64,000 bases of DNA from Agromyces protaetiae (GTDB taxonomy: Bacteria > Actinomycetota > Actinomycetes > Actinomycetales > Microbacteriaceae): positions 2,418,001 to 2,482,000 of the forward strand of contig NZ_CP035491.1 of assembly GCF_004135405.1 (NCBI RefSeq), written 5' to 3'. Both the position numbers and the translations under genes were made by a program. This document shows positions 54,664 through 64,000 of this stretch, piece after piece (within the stretch, counting starts at the first letter, position 1; every line of letters begins with the position of its first letter). The notes beneath the pieces are model-generated. The model saw nothing but the letters and a program-made list of their open reading frames with translations, was not told where the DNA came from and did no database searches.

Positions 54664-55122
54664 GTGACCGATTCCGTCGACGTGCTCATCACGGCAGACC
54701 GCCTTCCGACCTACGCCCATCCGGGCGACGCCGGAGCCGATCTGCACGCCTCCGAGTCGCTCGTGCTCGAGCCCGGAGAACGTGCCACCGTGGGCACCGG
54801 CGTCTCGATCGCACTGCCCGACGGCTACGTCGCATTCGTCGTGCCGCGCTCTGGGCTCGCCTTCAAGCGCGGCATCACGATCGTCAACGCCCCGGGCACG
54901 GTCGACGCCGGCTACCGCGGCGAGATCAAGGTCGCCCTGCTCAACACCGACGCGCGCGAGCCCTACCGCATCGAGGCCGGCGATCGCATCGCCCAGGTCG
55001 TCGTGATGCCGGTCAGTCGCGCGCGCTTCGTCGAGGTCGAGCGTCTGCCGGGCAGCCACCGAGGCGAGGGGGGATTCGGCTCGACCGGTTTCGGGGAGCA
55101 CAAGTCAGGAGTGAACGCGTGA
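54664..55122 (+). CDS. dut: Deoxyuridine 5'-triphosphate nucleotidohydrolase
   Basis: A 152-residue trimeric dUTPase that hydrolyses dUTP to dUMP and keeps uracil out of DNA. The five conserved motifs are visible: HPGDAGADLHA, PRSGLAFKRG, VNAPGTVDAGYRGEIKV, RIEAGDRIAQVV and the C-terminal P-loop-like GEGGFGSTGFGEH. It starts at GTG 54664. The next gene overlaps its stop by four bases. Confidence 0.97.
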   Translation: MTDSVDVLITADRLPTYAHPGDAGADLHASESLVLEPGERATVGTGVSIALPDGYVAFVVPRSGLAFKRGITIVNAPGTVDAGYRGEIKVALLNTDAREPYRIEAGDRIAQVVVMPVSRARFVEVERLPGSHRGEGGFGSTGFGEHKSGVNA

Positions 55123-55739
55123 GCGACATCGAGAACATCGGCGACATCCCCGCCGACCAGCCCAAGTCCGCACCCGAAGACCGTGAGACGGCCGGGCCCC
55201 TCGACGAGTCCGAGGCGAACCCGGTGCGTCCGTACGTCGACCTCGGCGGCATCAAGGTGCTTCCGCGCGAGGGCCTCCAGGTGCGCCTCGAGGTCGAGGA
55301 GGGGTCGAAGCGCGTCGTCGCGATCGGGCTCGACTACGCGAACTCGACGCTGCAGGTGCAGCCGTTCGCGGCGCCCCGCACGAGCGGACTGTGGCACGAG
55401 ATCCGTGACCAGATCGCGGATCAGATCGCCAAGCAGGGCGGCACGACGACCGTGCGCGACGGCGCCTTCGGGCCCGAGCTGCTCGCGCAGATCCCCGTGG
55501 CGCCGCAGGGCGACCAGCCCGGGCACATGCGTCTCGCGCGCTTCGTCGGCGTCGACGGCCCCCGCTGGTTCCTCCGCGGCGTGATCGCAGGCGAGGCGGC
55601 GGTCGACCCGGCCGCGGCCGAGAAGATCGAAGACCTCTTCCGCTCGATCGTCGTGGCGCGCGGCAACACGCCCATGCCCCCGCGCGATCTCATCCCGCTT
55701 CGCATGCCGACGGTTCCGACCGGCGGACCCGCGCAGTGA
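55119..55739 (+). CDS. DUF3710 family protein
   Basis: A 206-residue protein of the DUF3710 family (YVDLGGIKVLPREGLQVRLEVEEGSKRVVAIGLDYANSTLQVQPFAAPRTSGLWHEIR). Acidic N-terminus, beta-rich core. Always near dut in actinobacteria; function unknown. The GTG start overlaps the dut stop (GTGA) and its own stop overlaps the DUF3159 start, so dut-DUF3710-DUF3159 are translationally coupled. Confidence 0.92.
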   Translation: MSDIENIGDIPADQPKSAPEDRETAGPLDESEANPVRPYVDLGGIKVLPREGLQVRLEVEEGSKRVVAIGLDYANSTLQVQPFAAPRTSGLWHEIRDQIADQIAKQGGTTTVRDGAFGPELLAQIPVAPQGDQPGHMRLARFVGVDGPRWFLRGVIAGEAAVDPAAAEKIEDLFRSIVVARGNTPMPPRDLIPLRMPTVPTGGPAQ

Positions 55740-56581
55740 CCGACCCCGAGGGCGACGCGCGCGTCGAGCGCGCGTCGCAGCCTGACGACTCGTCGTCGAG
55801 CGCCGGTCGAGAAGACTCCGCTCAGGATGTCTCGGCCGAGGCATCCGGCGACGACGCGACCGAGCCCGACCTCCGCGACGAACTCAAGCGCCAGTTCGCC
55901 GAGGCGGCCGAGCGCAGCGGCCTCGGCGGGCTCGTGCGCGACGAACGGCTGGCCGCTCGCGACGTGCTGAAGGCAGTCGGCGGCGTCCGAGGCATCCTCG
56001 AAGCCCTGTTTCCCGGTCTCGTCTTCCTCGTCCTCTACTCGGTGCTCACGAGCTTCTCCGGCTGGAGCGGTCAAGAGGCGCTCGTGCCCTCGCTCGGCGC
56101 GTCCGTCGGGCTCGCAGTCGTCTTCACGATCGTGCGGCTCGTCGCGAGATCGAGCCCGACCCAGTCGATCGCCGGACTTGTCGGCGTCCTGCTCTCCGCG
56201 GCGCTCTCGCTGTGGACGGGCGACGCGCGCGACAACTACGTCCTCGGGTTCTTCACGAACGCGGGCTACGCGCTCGCGCTCCTCGTCTCGCTCTTCGTGA
56301 AGTGGCCCGCGATCGGACTCGTCGTCGGGTTCCTCGTCGGTGACGGCACCGAGTGGCGGACCGACAAGCGCAAGGTCCGGATCGCACAGTTCCTGACGCT
56401 CGCGTGGATCGGGTTCTTCGTGCTGCGACTCGTCGTGCAGGTGCCCCTGTATCTCGTCGACAACGTGCAGGCGCTCGGCGTGACGCGCCTCCTGATGGGT
56501 GTGCCGCTCTACGCGCTCATGCTCGTGTTCACGTGGCTCGTGGTGCGCTCGGCGTGGCAATCGTCGCGTGCCGAGCGGTGA
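55736..56581 (+). CDS. DUF3159 membrane protein
   Basis: A 281-residue protein: a charged, disordered first 80 residues, then six hydrophobic helices with VGGVRGILEALFPGLVFLVLY and GDARDNYVLGFFTNAGYALALLVSLFVKWPAIGLVVG, matching DUF3159. Member of the dut cluster; function unknown, though the context has led others to suggest nucleotide or envelope transport. GTG start, four-base overlap with the previous gene. Confidence 0.9.
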   Translation: MTDPEGDARVERASQPDDSSSSAGREDSAQDVSAEASGDDATEPDLRDELKRQFAEAAERSGLGGLVRDERLAARDVLKAVGGVRGILEALFPGLVFLVLYSVLTSFSGWSGQEALVPSLGASVGLAVVFTIVRLVARSSPTQSIAGLVGVLLSAALSLWTGDARDNYVLGFFTNAGYALALLVSLFVKWPAIGLVVGFLVGDGTEWRTDKRKVRIAQFLTLAWIGFFVLRLVVQVPLYLVDNVQALGVTRLLMGVPLYALMLVFTWLVVRSAWQSSRAER

Positions 56582-56586
56582 TACAG

Positions 56587-56606
56587 TTATCTCGACATCA
56601 AGATAA
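56587..56606. promoter_or_regulatory. Operator-like palindrome upstream of aconitase
   Basis: TTATCTCGACATCAAGATAA is an imperfect 20-bp palindrome: TTATCT and AGATAA are exact complements, with TCGA/TCAA-type inner steps. It lies six bases after the DUF3159 stop and 136 bases before acnA. The AT content is far above the surroundings. It resembles MarR-type operators; the binding protein is not encoded nearby. Confidence 0.65.
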
Positions 56607-56645
56607 ATCCGCGGGCCTCGACGACGCCGGCCTCGGACCGACTGT

Positions 56646-56664
56646 TTAGGTCAGCCTTGCTGGT
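56646..56664. promoter_or_regulatory. Possible degenerate DtxR/IdeR iron box
   Basis: TTAGGTCAGCCTTGCTGGT keeps the left half of the DtxR/IdeR consensus (TTAGGTTAGSCTAACCTAA) but the right half is poor, about 12 of 19 positions. Aconitase needs an iron-sulfur cluster, so iron control would make sense, but the match is weak. Confidence 0.3.
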
Positions 56665-56741
56665 AAACAACGGTCCGACAGGGAAGGATCGAAGTGTCGC
56701 GCCCGCGTGCGCGCGACGCACCCGCGAAGGAGAGGACCATC

Positions 56742-59581
<2,840 letters not shown>

Positions 59582-59595
59582 GGCGACCATTCGAG

Positions 59596-59643
59596 ACTGC
59601 CCGCCTCGCGCATCCGTCCACCGGATGTCGCGGGGCGGGCAGT
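59596..59643 (+). terminator. Terminator after acnA
   Basis: ACTGCCCGCC (59596-59605) pairs with GGCGGGCAGT (59634-59643), with an inner CGCATCCG / CGGATGTCG stem that places two copies of the RCATCCG element face to face. It ends the acnA transcript before dxs. Confidence 0.82.
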
Positions 59644-59732
59644 TCCCGTTCGTGCACACAAGCCTCCACCCCGGGGCGCGTAGACTCGATCGATGTGAGA
59701 GCCGCGAGACGCGGCACGAAAGGCGGTTCCGG

Positions 59733-61676
59733 ATGACCCTGCTCGAGCGGATTCGAGGCCCTCGCGACCTCGACGACCTCTCGACGGAGGAACTCGCCGA
59801 ACTCGCGGCTGAGATCCGTGCGTACCTCGTGCAGAACGTCGCGAAGACGGGCGGTCACCTCGGCCCGAACCTGGGCGTCGTCGAGATGACGATCGCGATC
59901 CACCGAGTCTTCCACTCGCCCACCGACGCCGTCGTCTTCGACACGGGGCACCAGTCGTACGTGCACAAGCTGCTGACCGGGCGCCAGGACTTCTCGACGC
60001 TGCGTCAGCAGGGCGGTCTCGCAGGCTACCCGCAGCGGTCTGAATCCGAGCACGACATCGTCGAGTCATCCCACGCGTCGAGCTCGCTCAGTTGGGCCGA
60101 CGGCATCTCGAAGGCCTTCGAGATGACGGGGCAGTCCGACCGCCACGTCGTCGCGGTCGTGGGCGACGGCGCCCTGACGGGCGGTATGACGTGGGAGGCG
60201 CTCAACAACATCTCCGACGACAACACGCGCAAGCTCGTCATCATCGTGAACGACAACGGACGCTCGTATGCGCCCACGATCGGCGGGATGGCGCGGTTCT
60301 TGAGCTCGGTCCGCACGCAGCGCACCTACCGCGACCTGCAGATCTCCAGCGCGCGGGCGTTCGAGCGCCTCGGCGCCCCCGCGCGCGCGTTCTACCGCGG
60401 TGTGCGCGGCGGCATGCACGGCTTCCTGTCGCGCTTCACCGACAACGAGGCACTTTACTCGAACCTCGACATCAAGTACGTCGGCCCCGTCGACGGCCAC
60501 GACGAGCACGCCATGGAGGCGGCGCTGCGTCAGGCGAAGCAGTACGGCGCTCCCGTGATCGTGCATGCGATCACCGAGAAGGGTCGCGGCTACGAGCCCG
60601 CGCTTCGCGACGTCGCCGACCAGTTCCATGCCGTCGGGCAGATCGACCCCGAGACGGGCGAGTCGCTCGAGACGTCGTCGAAGCCGTCGTGGACGAGCGT
60701 GTTCGCCGATTCCCTCGTCGCCCTCGCTGAAGAGAACGAGCGGCTCGTCGGCATCACTGCCGCGATGCTCCGCCCGACGGGTCTCCATCGCATGGCCGAG
60801 CGCTTCCCGAGTCGAGTGTTCGATGTCGGCATCGCCGAGCAGCACGCCGTCACGTCGGCCGCGGGCCTCGCGTTCGGCGGGCTGCATCCGGTCGTCGCGA
60901 TCTATGCGACCTTCATGAACCGTGCGTTCGATCAGGTGCTCATGGACGTCGCGCTGCACAAGGCCGGCGTCACGTTCGTGCTGGACCGTGCCGGGGTCAC
61001 CGGTCCCGACGGTCCGAGCCACCACGGCGTGTGGGACCTCTCGGTCCTCCAGGTCGTGCCCGGCATCCGCATCGCCGCTCCGCGCGATTCCGTGCGCCTG
61101 ACCGAGGAACTCGCCGAAGCGGTGAAGGTCGATGACGGCCCGACCGTGTTGCGGTTCCCCAAGGGCAGCGTGGGCGTCGAGTACGACGCCGTGCACCGTC
61201 TCGATGACGGCGTCGACGTGCTCGTCGAGTCCGAACGCAAAGACGTGCTGCTCGTCGCCGTCGGCCCGATGGCCGGCATCGCGCTCGAGGTCGCCGAGCG
61301 GCTCGAGTCGCACGGCATCGGCGCAACGGTCGTCGACCCGCGATGGGTCGTGCCCGTGCCGCGGAGCGTCGTCGAGCTCGCGGGGGAGTACCGCATCGTC
61401 GTGAGCCTCGAAGACGGCGTCCGAGTCGGCGGCATCGGCACGCGCATCCGCCAAGACCTCCGTGAGGCGGGCGTCGACACCGCGGTGACCGAGCTCGGCC
61501 TTCCCGACGAGTTCCTCGACCACGCGACGCGAGGCGAGATCCTCGAGGCGGCGGGGCTCACGCCCCAGCACATCGCGCGGGATGTCACGGCCATGGTCCT
61601 CGGCTCGAAGCTGCCGCACGCGCGCGGCGCGGGCGTCGACGTGCCGACCGACACTCGCCCGCAGCCGCGGGTCTAG
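59733..61676 (+). CDS. dxs: 1-deoxy-D-xylulose-5-phosphate synthase
   Basis: A 647-residue thiamine diphosphate enzyme that condenses pyruvate and glyceraldehyde 3-phosphate, the first step of the MEP isoprenoid pathway. The N-terminal His is in VFDTGHQSYVHKLL. The ThDP motif is GDGALTGGMTWEALNNI, and the transketolase-like Glu lies in FDVGIAEQHAVTSAAGLAFGG. GPDGPSHHGVWD and the C-terminal VSLEDGVRVGGIG complete it. Standard length and start. It ends four bases into the convergent membrane protein gene. Its ThDP supply depends on thiamine uptake such as YkoEDC. Confidence 0.97.
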   Translation: MTLLERIRGPRDLDDLSTEELAELAAEIRAYLVQNVAKTGGHLGPNLGVVEMTIAIHRVFHSPTDAVVFDTGHQSYVHKLLTGRQDFSTLRQQGGLAGYPQRSESEHDIVESSHASSSLSWADGISKAFEMTGQSDRHVVAVVGDGALTGGMTWEALNNISDDNTRKLVIIVNDNGRSYAPTIGGMARFLSSVRTQRTYRDLQISSARAFERLGAPARAFYRGVRGGMHGFLSRFTDNEALYSNLDIKYVGPVDGHDEHAMEAALRQAKQYGAPVIVHAITEKGRGYEPALRDVADQFHAVGQIDPETGESLETSSKPSWTSVFADSLVALAEENERLVGITAAMLRPTGLHRMAERFPSRVFDVGIAEQHAVTSAAGLAFGGLHPVVAIYATFMNRAFDQVLMDVALHKAGVTFVLDRAGVTGPDGPSHHGVWDLSVLQVVPGIRIAAPRDSVRLTEELAEAVKVDDGPTVLRFPKGSVGVEYDAVHRLDDGVDVLVESERKDVLLVAVGPMAGIALEVAERLESHGIGATVVDPRWVVPVPRSVVELAGEYRIVVSLEDGVRVGGIGTRIRQDLREAGVDTAVTELGLPDEFLDHATRGEILEAAGLTPQHIARDVTAMVLGSKLPHARGAGVDVPTDTRPQPRV

Positions 61677-62296
61677 TCTTCGGGGGTCTCCCCGTCCATT
61701 CGGCGACGTTCTTCGAATCCGTCGGCGTTCGAGCTCCCGACCAGGTGCGCGATGGTCGCCGGTCGCGCGATGCGGCGGATGGCTCGGTCCCGACCGAGTG
61801 CAAACGCGGCAGCGCTCGCGGCGATGAACGGCGACAGCCAGAGGAACGCGACGGGCAGCGCATCACGGGCGATGACCCCCGCGACGAGCCAGGTCATGAG
61901 GGTGCCGAAGGCGACGCCGTAGGCGGCGAAGGCGATGAGCTGCACGCGGACGCGAGGCACCCGCCGGAGCGACCAGGCGAGGAGCCATGCGCCGGGCATC
62001 CCGAGGGCGAGTGCGACGAGCGAGACGGCGAGGAAGACGGGAAAGCCGTAGATGAGCACGACGAGCGACATTCCGAGCGCGGGTCCGGGCGATCCCCCAC
62101 TCCAGCCCGTCGAGGCGACTTCGGCGACGGTGCCGACGATGAGGAACCCGCCGACCGCGAACAGCAGGAACCATCCCCACGTGCCGAAGGCCCCGCGCAC
62201 GAACTCGCCGAAGGTGAACGCCATCGGCTCGGCGGCGCTCCGGGGGTCGCGGGCGCCGTATCGTGCCGCGATCGAGTCGCCCGTTCCCGCGTTCAC
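61673..62296 (-). CDS. Integral membrane protein coupled to a TetR regulator
   Basis: A 207-residue protein with four hydrophobic segments (TWGWFLLFAVGGFLIVGTVAE, PALGMSLVVLIYGFPVFLAVSLVAL, VQLIAFAAYGVAFGTLMTWLVAGVI, LPVAFLWLSPFIAASAAAF). The charged C-terminus ends RRRMDGETPED. No known family is recognised. The GTG start at 62296 overlaps the TetR stop (GTGA), so the two are translated together and it is the probable target of that regulator. Confidence 0.75.
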   Translation of the reverse strand: MNAGTGDSIAARYGARDPRSAAEPMAFTFGEFVRGAFGTWGWFLLFAVGGFLIVGTVAEVASTGWSGGSPGPALGMSLVVLIYGFPVFLAVSLVALALGMPGAWLLAWSLRRVPRVRVQLIAFAAYGVAFGTLMTWLVAGVIARDALPVAFLWLSPFIAASAAAFALGRDRAIRRIARPATIAHLVGSSNADGFEERRRMDGETPED

Positions 62297-62997
62297 GCTC
62301 GAACCTCTGCGACGAGATCGAGCAGGTCGCGGACGGGCTTCCGCAGGAGCGGCGTCCGCACGAGCGGCAGCGCGCCCTTGAGGAGCCCCAGGCCGCGGTC
62401 GACGAGCCGCCTGCTGCGGACCTGCCCGGGGGAGCGGTCGTAGACCCAGAAGAGCGCGAGCAGCAGGTGCGCGAGCGTCAGCGCGTCGGGCAGGCGCTCC
62501 TCGAGCTCGACGGGGAGCCGCGTCCTTGCTCCAGTGATGGCGTCCGCGAAGAGCCCGCGCACGATCGCGAGCGCGGGCGCCGACTCGGTCGACAGCGGAT
62601 TGATCGGGGAGCGTGGTGAAACCGCGGCAGAGAGGAACTCGGGAGCGAACGGATGGTACGGCGCGAGCCCGTCGAGACCGGTGCGGTAGACGATGCCGAG
62701 GCGTTCGATGAGATCGTCGGATGCCTCGAGCAGCGGCTCTGCGGCGGCGCGGTGCGCTGCTTGCACGTCGAGGTAGAGCTCTTGCACGAGGTGGTGCTTC
62801 GACGGGAAATGGTAGTGCGTGGCTCCGACCGACATTCCGGCCTCGGTGGCGACGAGCCGGATGGTCGTCGCGTCGTATCCGCGCTCGCGGAACGAGCGGA
62901 GCGCGATGTCGCGGACCAGTGCGCGCGTGCGCTCGCTCTTGGTCGAAGGCGTGCTCGAGACATCCGGCTGCTCTGAGACATCCGCAGAACTGAACAT
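62293..62997 (-). CDS. TetR-family transcriptional regulator
   Basis: A 234-residue regulator: a 20-residue Ser/Thr-rich lead, the TetR helix-turn-helix (ALVRDIALRSFRERGYDATTIRLVATEAGMSVGATHYHFPSKHHLVQ), and a ligand domain of the type where helices of two subunits pack (LYLDVQAAHRAAAEPLLEA...). The inducer is unknown. Its ATG lies inside a perfect 14-bp palindrome, so autorepression is likely, and the coupled membrane gene would be co-regulated. Confidence 0.92.
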   Translation of the reverse strand: MFSSADVSEQPDVSSTPSTKSERTRALVRDIALRSFRERGYDATTIRLVATEAGMSVGATHYHFPSKHHLVQELYLDVQAAHRAAAEPLLEASDDLIERLGIVYRTGLDGLAPYHPFAPEFLSAAVSPRSPINPLSTESAPALAIVRGLFADAITGARTRLPVELEERLPDALTLAHLLLALFWVYDRSPGQVRSRRLVDRGLGLLKGALPLVRTPLLRKPVRDLLDLVAEVRA

Positions 62998-63003
62998 GTT
63001 CAG
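62990..63003. promoter_or_regulatory. Palindromic operator covering the tetR start codon
   Basis: CTGAACATGTTCAG is a perfect 14-bp palindrome that contains the ATG (62997-62995). On the minus strand TAGTTT (63009-63004) gives a -10 element six bases before the start, so the transcript would be leaderless and the palindrome would cover its first bases. Confidence 0.72.
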
Positions 63004-63038
63004 AAACTACCGCGAGCCGCCCCGGAGCGCAACGCGAA

Positions 63039-63070
63039 CGGGCCCCCGACTCCGAAGAGTCGAGGGCCCG
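63039..63070 (-). terminator. Terminator after the 3-hydroxyacyl-CoA dehydrogenase gene
   Basis: CGGGCCC...CGACTC (63039-63052) pairs with GAGTCG...GGGCCCG (63057-63070) around a CGAA tetraloop, 18 bases after the stop of the minus-strand gene. It also separates it from the tetR promoter. Confidence 0.85.
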
Positions 63071-63087
63071 AACGGGTGGAGCCTGGC

Positions 63088-64000
63088 TTACGCGCCCACG
63101 CCGCGGATCGCGGGGTGGTGGAACGTGTCGCCGAAGGCGCGTTCGGACGCACCGACGCGGTCGAGGTACGGCGTCGCACCGCCGGCCTGGAACGGCCAGC
63201 CCGCGCCGAGAATCAGGCACAGGTCGATGTCTTCCGCTGCAACGACGACCTTCTCGTCGAGCATGAGCTTGATCTCGCGAGCGAGCTCGTCTTCGACGCG
63301 ACGAAGGATCGTGGCCTCGTCGACCGGCGACTTGCCGACCGTGACGACCTTCTTCGCCTCCTTCGAGAGGTCGGTGACCTTGCCGTGCTTGTCCTTCTCG
63401 ACGACGCCCTGGAGCTTCGCGAGGGCGTGCAGGTTCTCCGACGAGTAGAAGCGCTCGGGGAACTCGCGCACCATCGTGTCTTGCACGTGGGCGGCGACCG
63501 CCCAGCCGACGAGGTCGATGAGCTCGAACGGACCCATCGGCAGGCCGATGGGTGCGAGCGCCTTCTCGACGACCGGCACCGGGGTGCCCTCGTCGACGGC
63601 GCGGGCCGCTTCGCCCATGACCTTCGCGAGGAGCCGGTTCACGACGAAGCCGGGCGCGTCGGCCGTGAGCACGGCCGACTTCTTGAGCTTCGCGGCGACC
63701 GCGAACGCGGTGGCGAGGGTCTCGTCGTTCGTGGCCGGAGCCTTGACGATCTCGAGGAGCGGCATGACCGCGACCGGGTTGAAGAAGTGGAAGCCGACGA
63801 CCCGCTCGGGGTGCGCGAGCTTCGCGCCGATCTGCTCGACCGACAGCGACGACGTGTTCGTCGCGAGGATCGCCGTCTCGGAGAGGTGCGGCTCGACCTC
63901 GGCGAAGACCTGCTGCTTGACGGCGAGGTCCTCGAAGACGGCCTCGATGACCCAGTCGCAGTCGGCGAAGTCGGCCTTGTCGGTCGTACCCGAGACGAGC
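63088..64000 (-). CDS. 3-hydroxyacyl-CoA dehydrogenase (FadB-like), C-terminal part
   Basis: Partial: the frame is open to the right window edge, so about 304 C-terminal residues are visible. They contain part of the NAD-binding domain (DWVIEAVFEDLAVKQQVFAEVE, TSSLSV) and the family signature ERVVGFHFFNPVAVMPLLEIV. Two helical C-terminal 3HCDH domains follow (GFVVNRLLAKVMGEAARAVDEG, MGPFELIDLVGW). These are the dehydrogenase domains of fatty acid beta-oxidation; the frame length suggests the enoyl-CoA hydratase domain lies upstream outside the window, as in a two-function FadB, but this cannot be seen. Confidence 0.9.
   Translation of the reverse strand, partial: LVSGTTDKADFADCDWVIEAVFEDLAVKQQVFAEVEPHLSETAILATNTSSLSVEQIGAKLAHPERVVGFHFFNPVAVMPLLEIVKAPATNDETLATAFAVAAKLKKSAVLTADAPGFVVNRLLAKVMGEAARAVDEGTPVPVVEKALAPIGLPMGPFELIDLVGWAVAAHVQDTMVREFPERFYSSENLHALAKLQGVVEKDKHGKVTDLSKEAKKVVTVGKSPVDEATILRRVEDELAREIKLMLDEKVVVAAEDIDLCLILGAGWPFQAGGATPYLDRVGASERAFGDTFHHPAIRGVGA

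Overview
The window is a dense, high-GC (roughly 70 percent) chromosomal segment of an actinobacterium. SepH, DUF4193, DUF3093, DUF3710 and DUF3159 proteins, the tandem clpP1-clpP2 pair, group II truncated haemoglobin, and many GTG starts with little or no leader point to Micrococcales, most likely Microbacteriaceae. It looks like core chromosome: I see no insertion sequence, prophage, rRNA operon or CRISPR array, and no gene-free stretch longer than 300 bases.

Layout. 1-9.9 kb: the end of dinB, a GerW-like protein, a TPP riboswitch driving a ykoEDC-type thiamine-precursor ECF transporter plus a small P-loop kinase, a degenerate S11 peptidase, and a minus-strand tRNA-Arg / orn / tRNA-His / metallopeptidase group next to nadE. 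9.9-20 kb: aldo/keto reductase, an SSB-like protein, EttA, two acyl-CoA thioesterases, a Rieske/DUF2231 pair, an FAD dehydrogenase and globin. 19.8-30.1 kb, all minus strand: MscS, two aminopeptidase N paralogues, and between them an ABC exporter with its own histidine kinase and response regulator. 30.3-39.7 kb: Fic, RpiB, Nei-type glycosylase, MFS exporter, PaiB-like flavoprotein, amidohydrolase, a second two-component system and Dps. 39.9-45.2 kb: a one-protein GAF/kinase/pseudo-receiver/LuxR regulator followed by an aldolase-HAD-DhaL-DhaK catabolic cassette. 45.3-51 kb: tRNA-Gly, tRNA-Pro, trigger factor, ClpP1P2 and ClpX. 51-64 kb: serine hydrolase, an SOS-boxed small gene, SepH, dUTPase cluster, aconitase, Dxs, a TetR pair and a truncated beta-oxidation dehydrogenase.

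Four genes (ykoD, the 24-25 kb histidine kinase, the class II aldolase and aconitase) are each broken by one missing base. In every case restoring one C or G to a short C/G run repairs the frame. Because an intact aconitase is expected, these look more like homopolymer sequencing errors than real pseudogenes.

The strongest unexplained signal is a dispersed motif, GAGRCATCCG / CGGATGYCTC, found about every 2 kb on both strands, in several reading frames and between genes, and paired inside several terminator-like hairpins. Other points worth checking are the pseudo-receiver regulator with its palindrome upstream of the ketose-like cassette, a tRNA-His whose encoded CCA overlaps the next start codon, operator-like palindromes at fic and tetR, a LexA box, and ClgR boxes upstream of clpP1.
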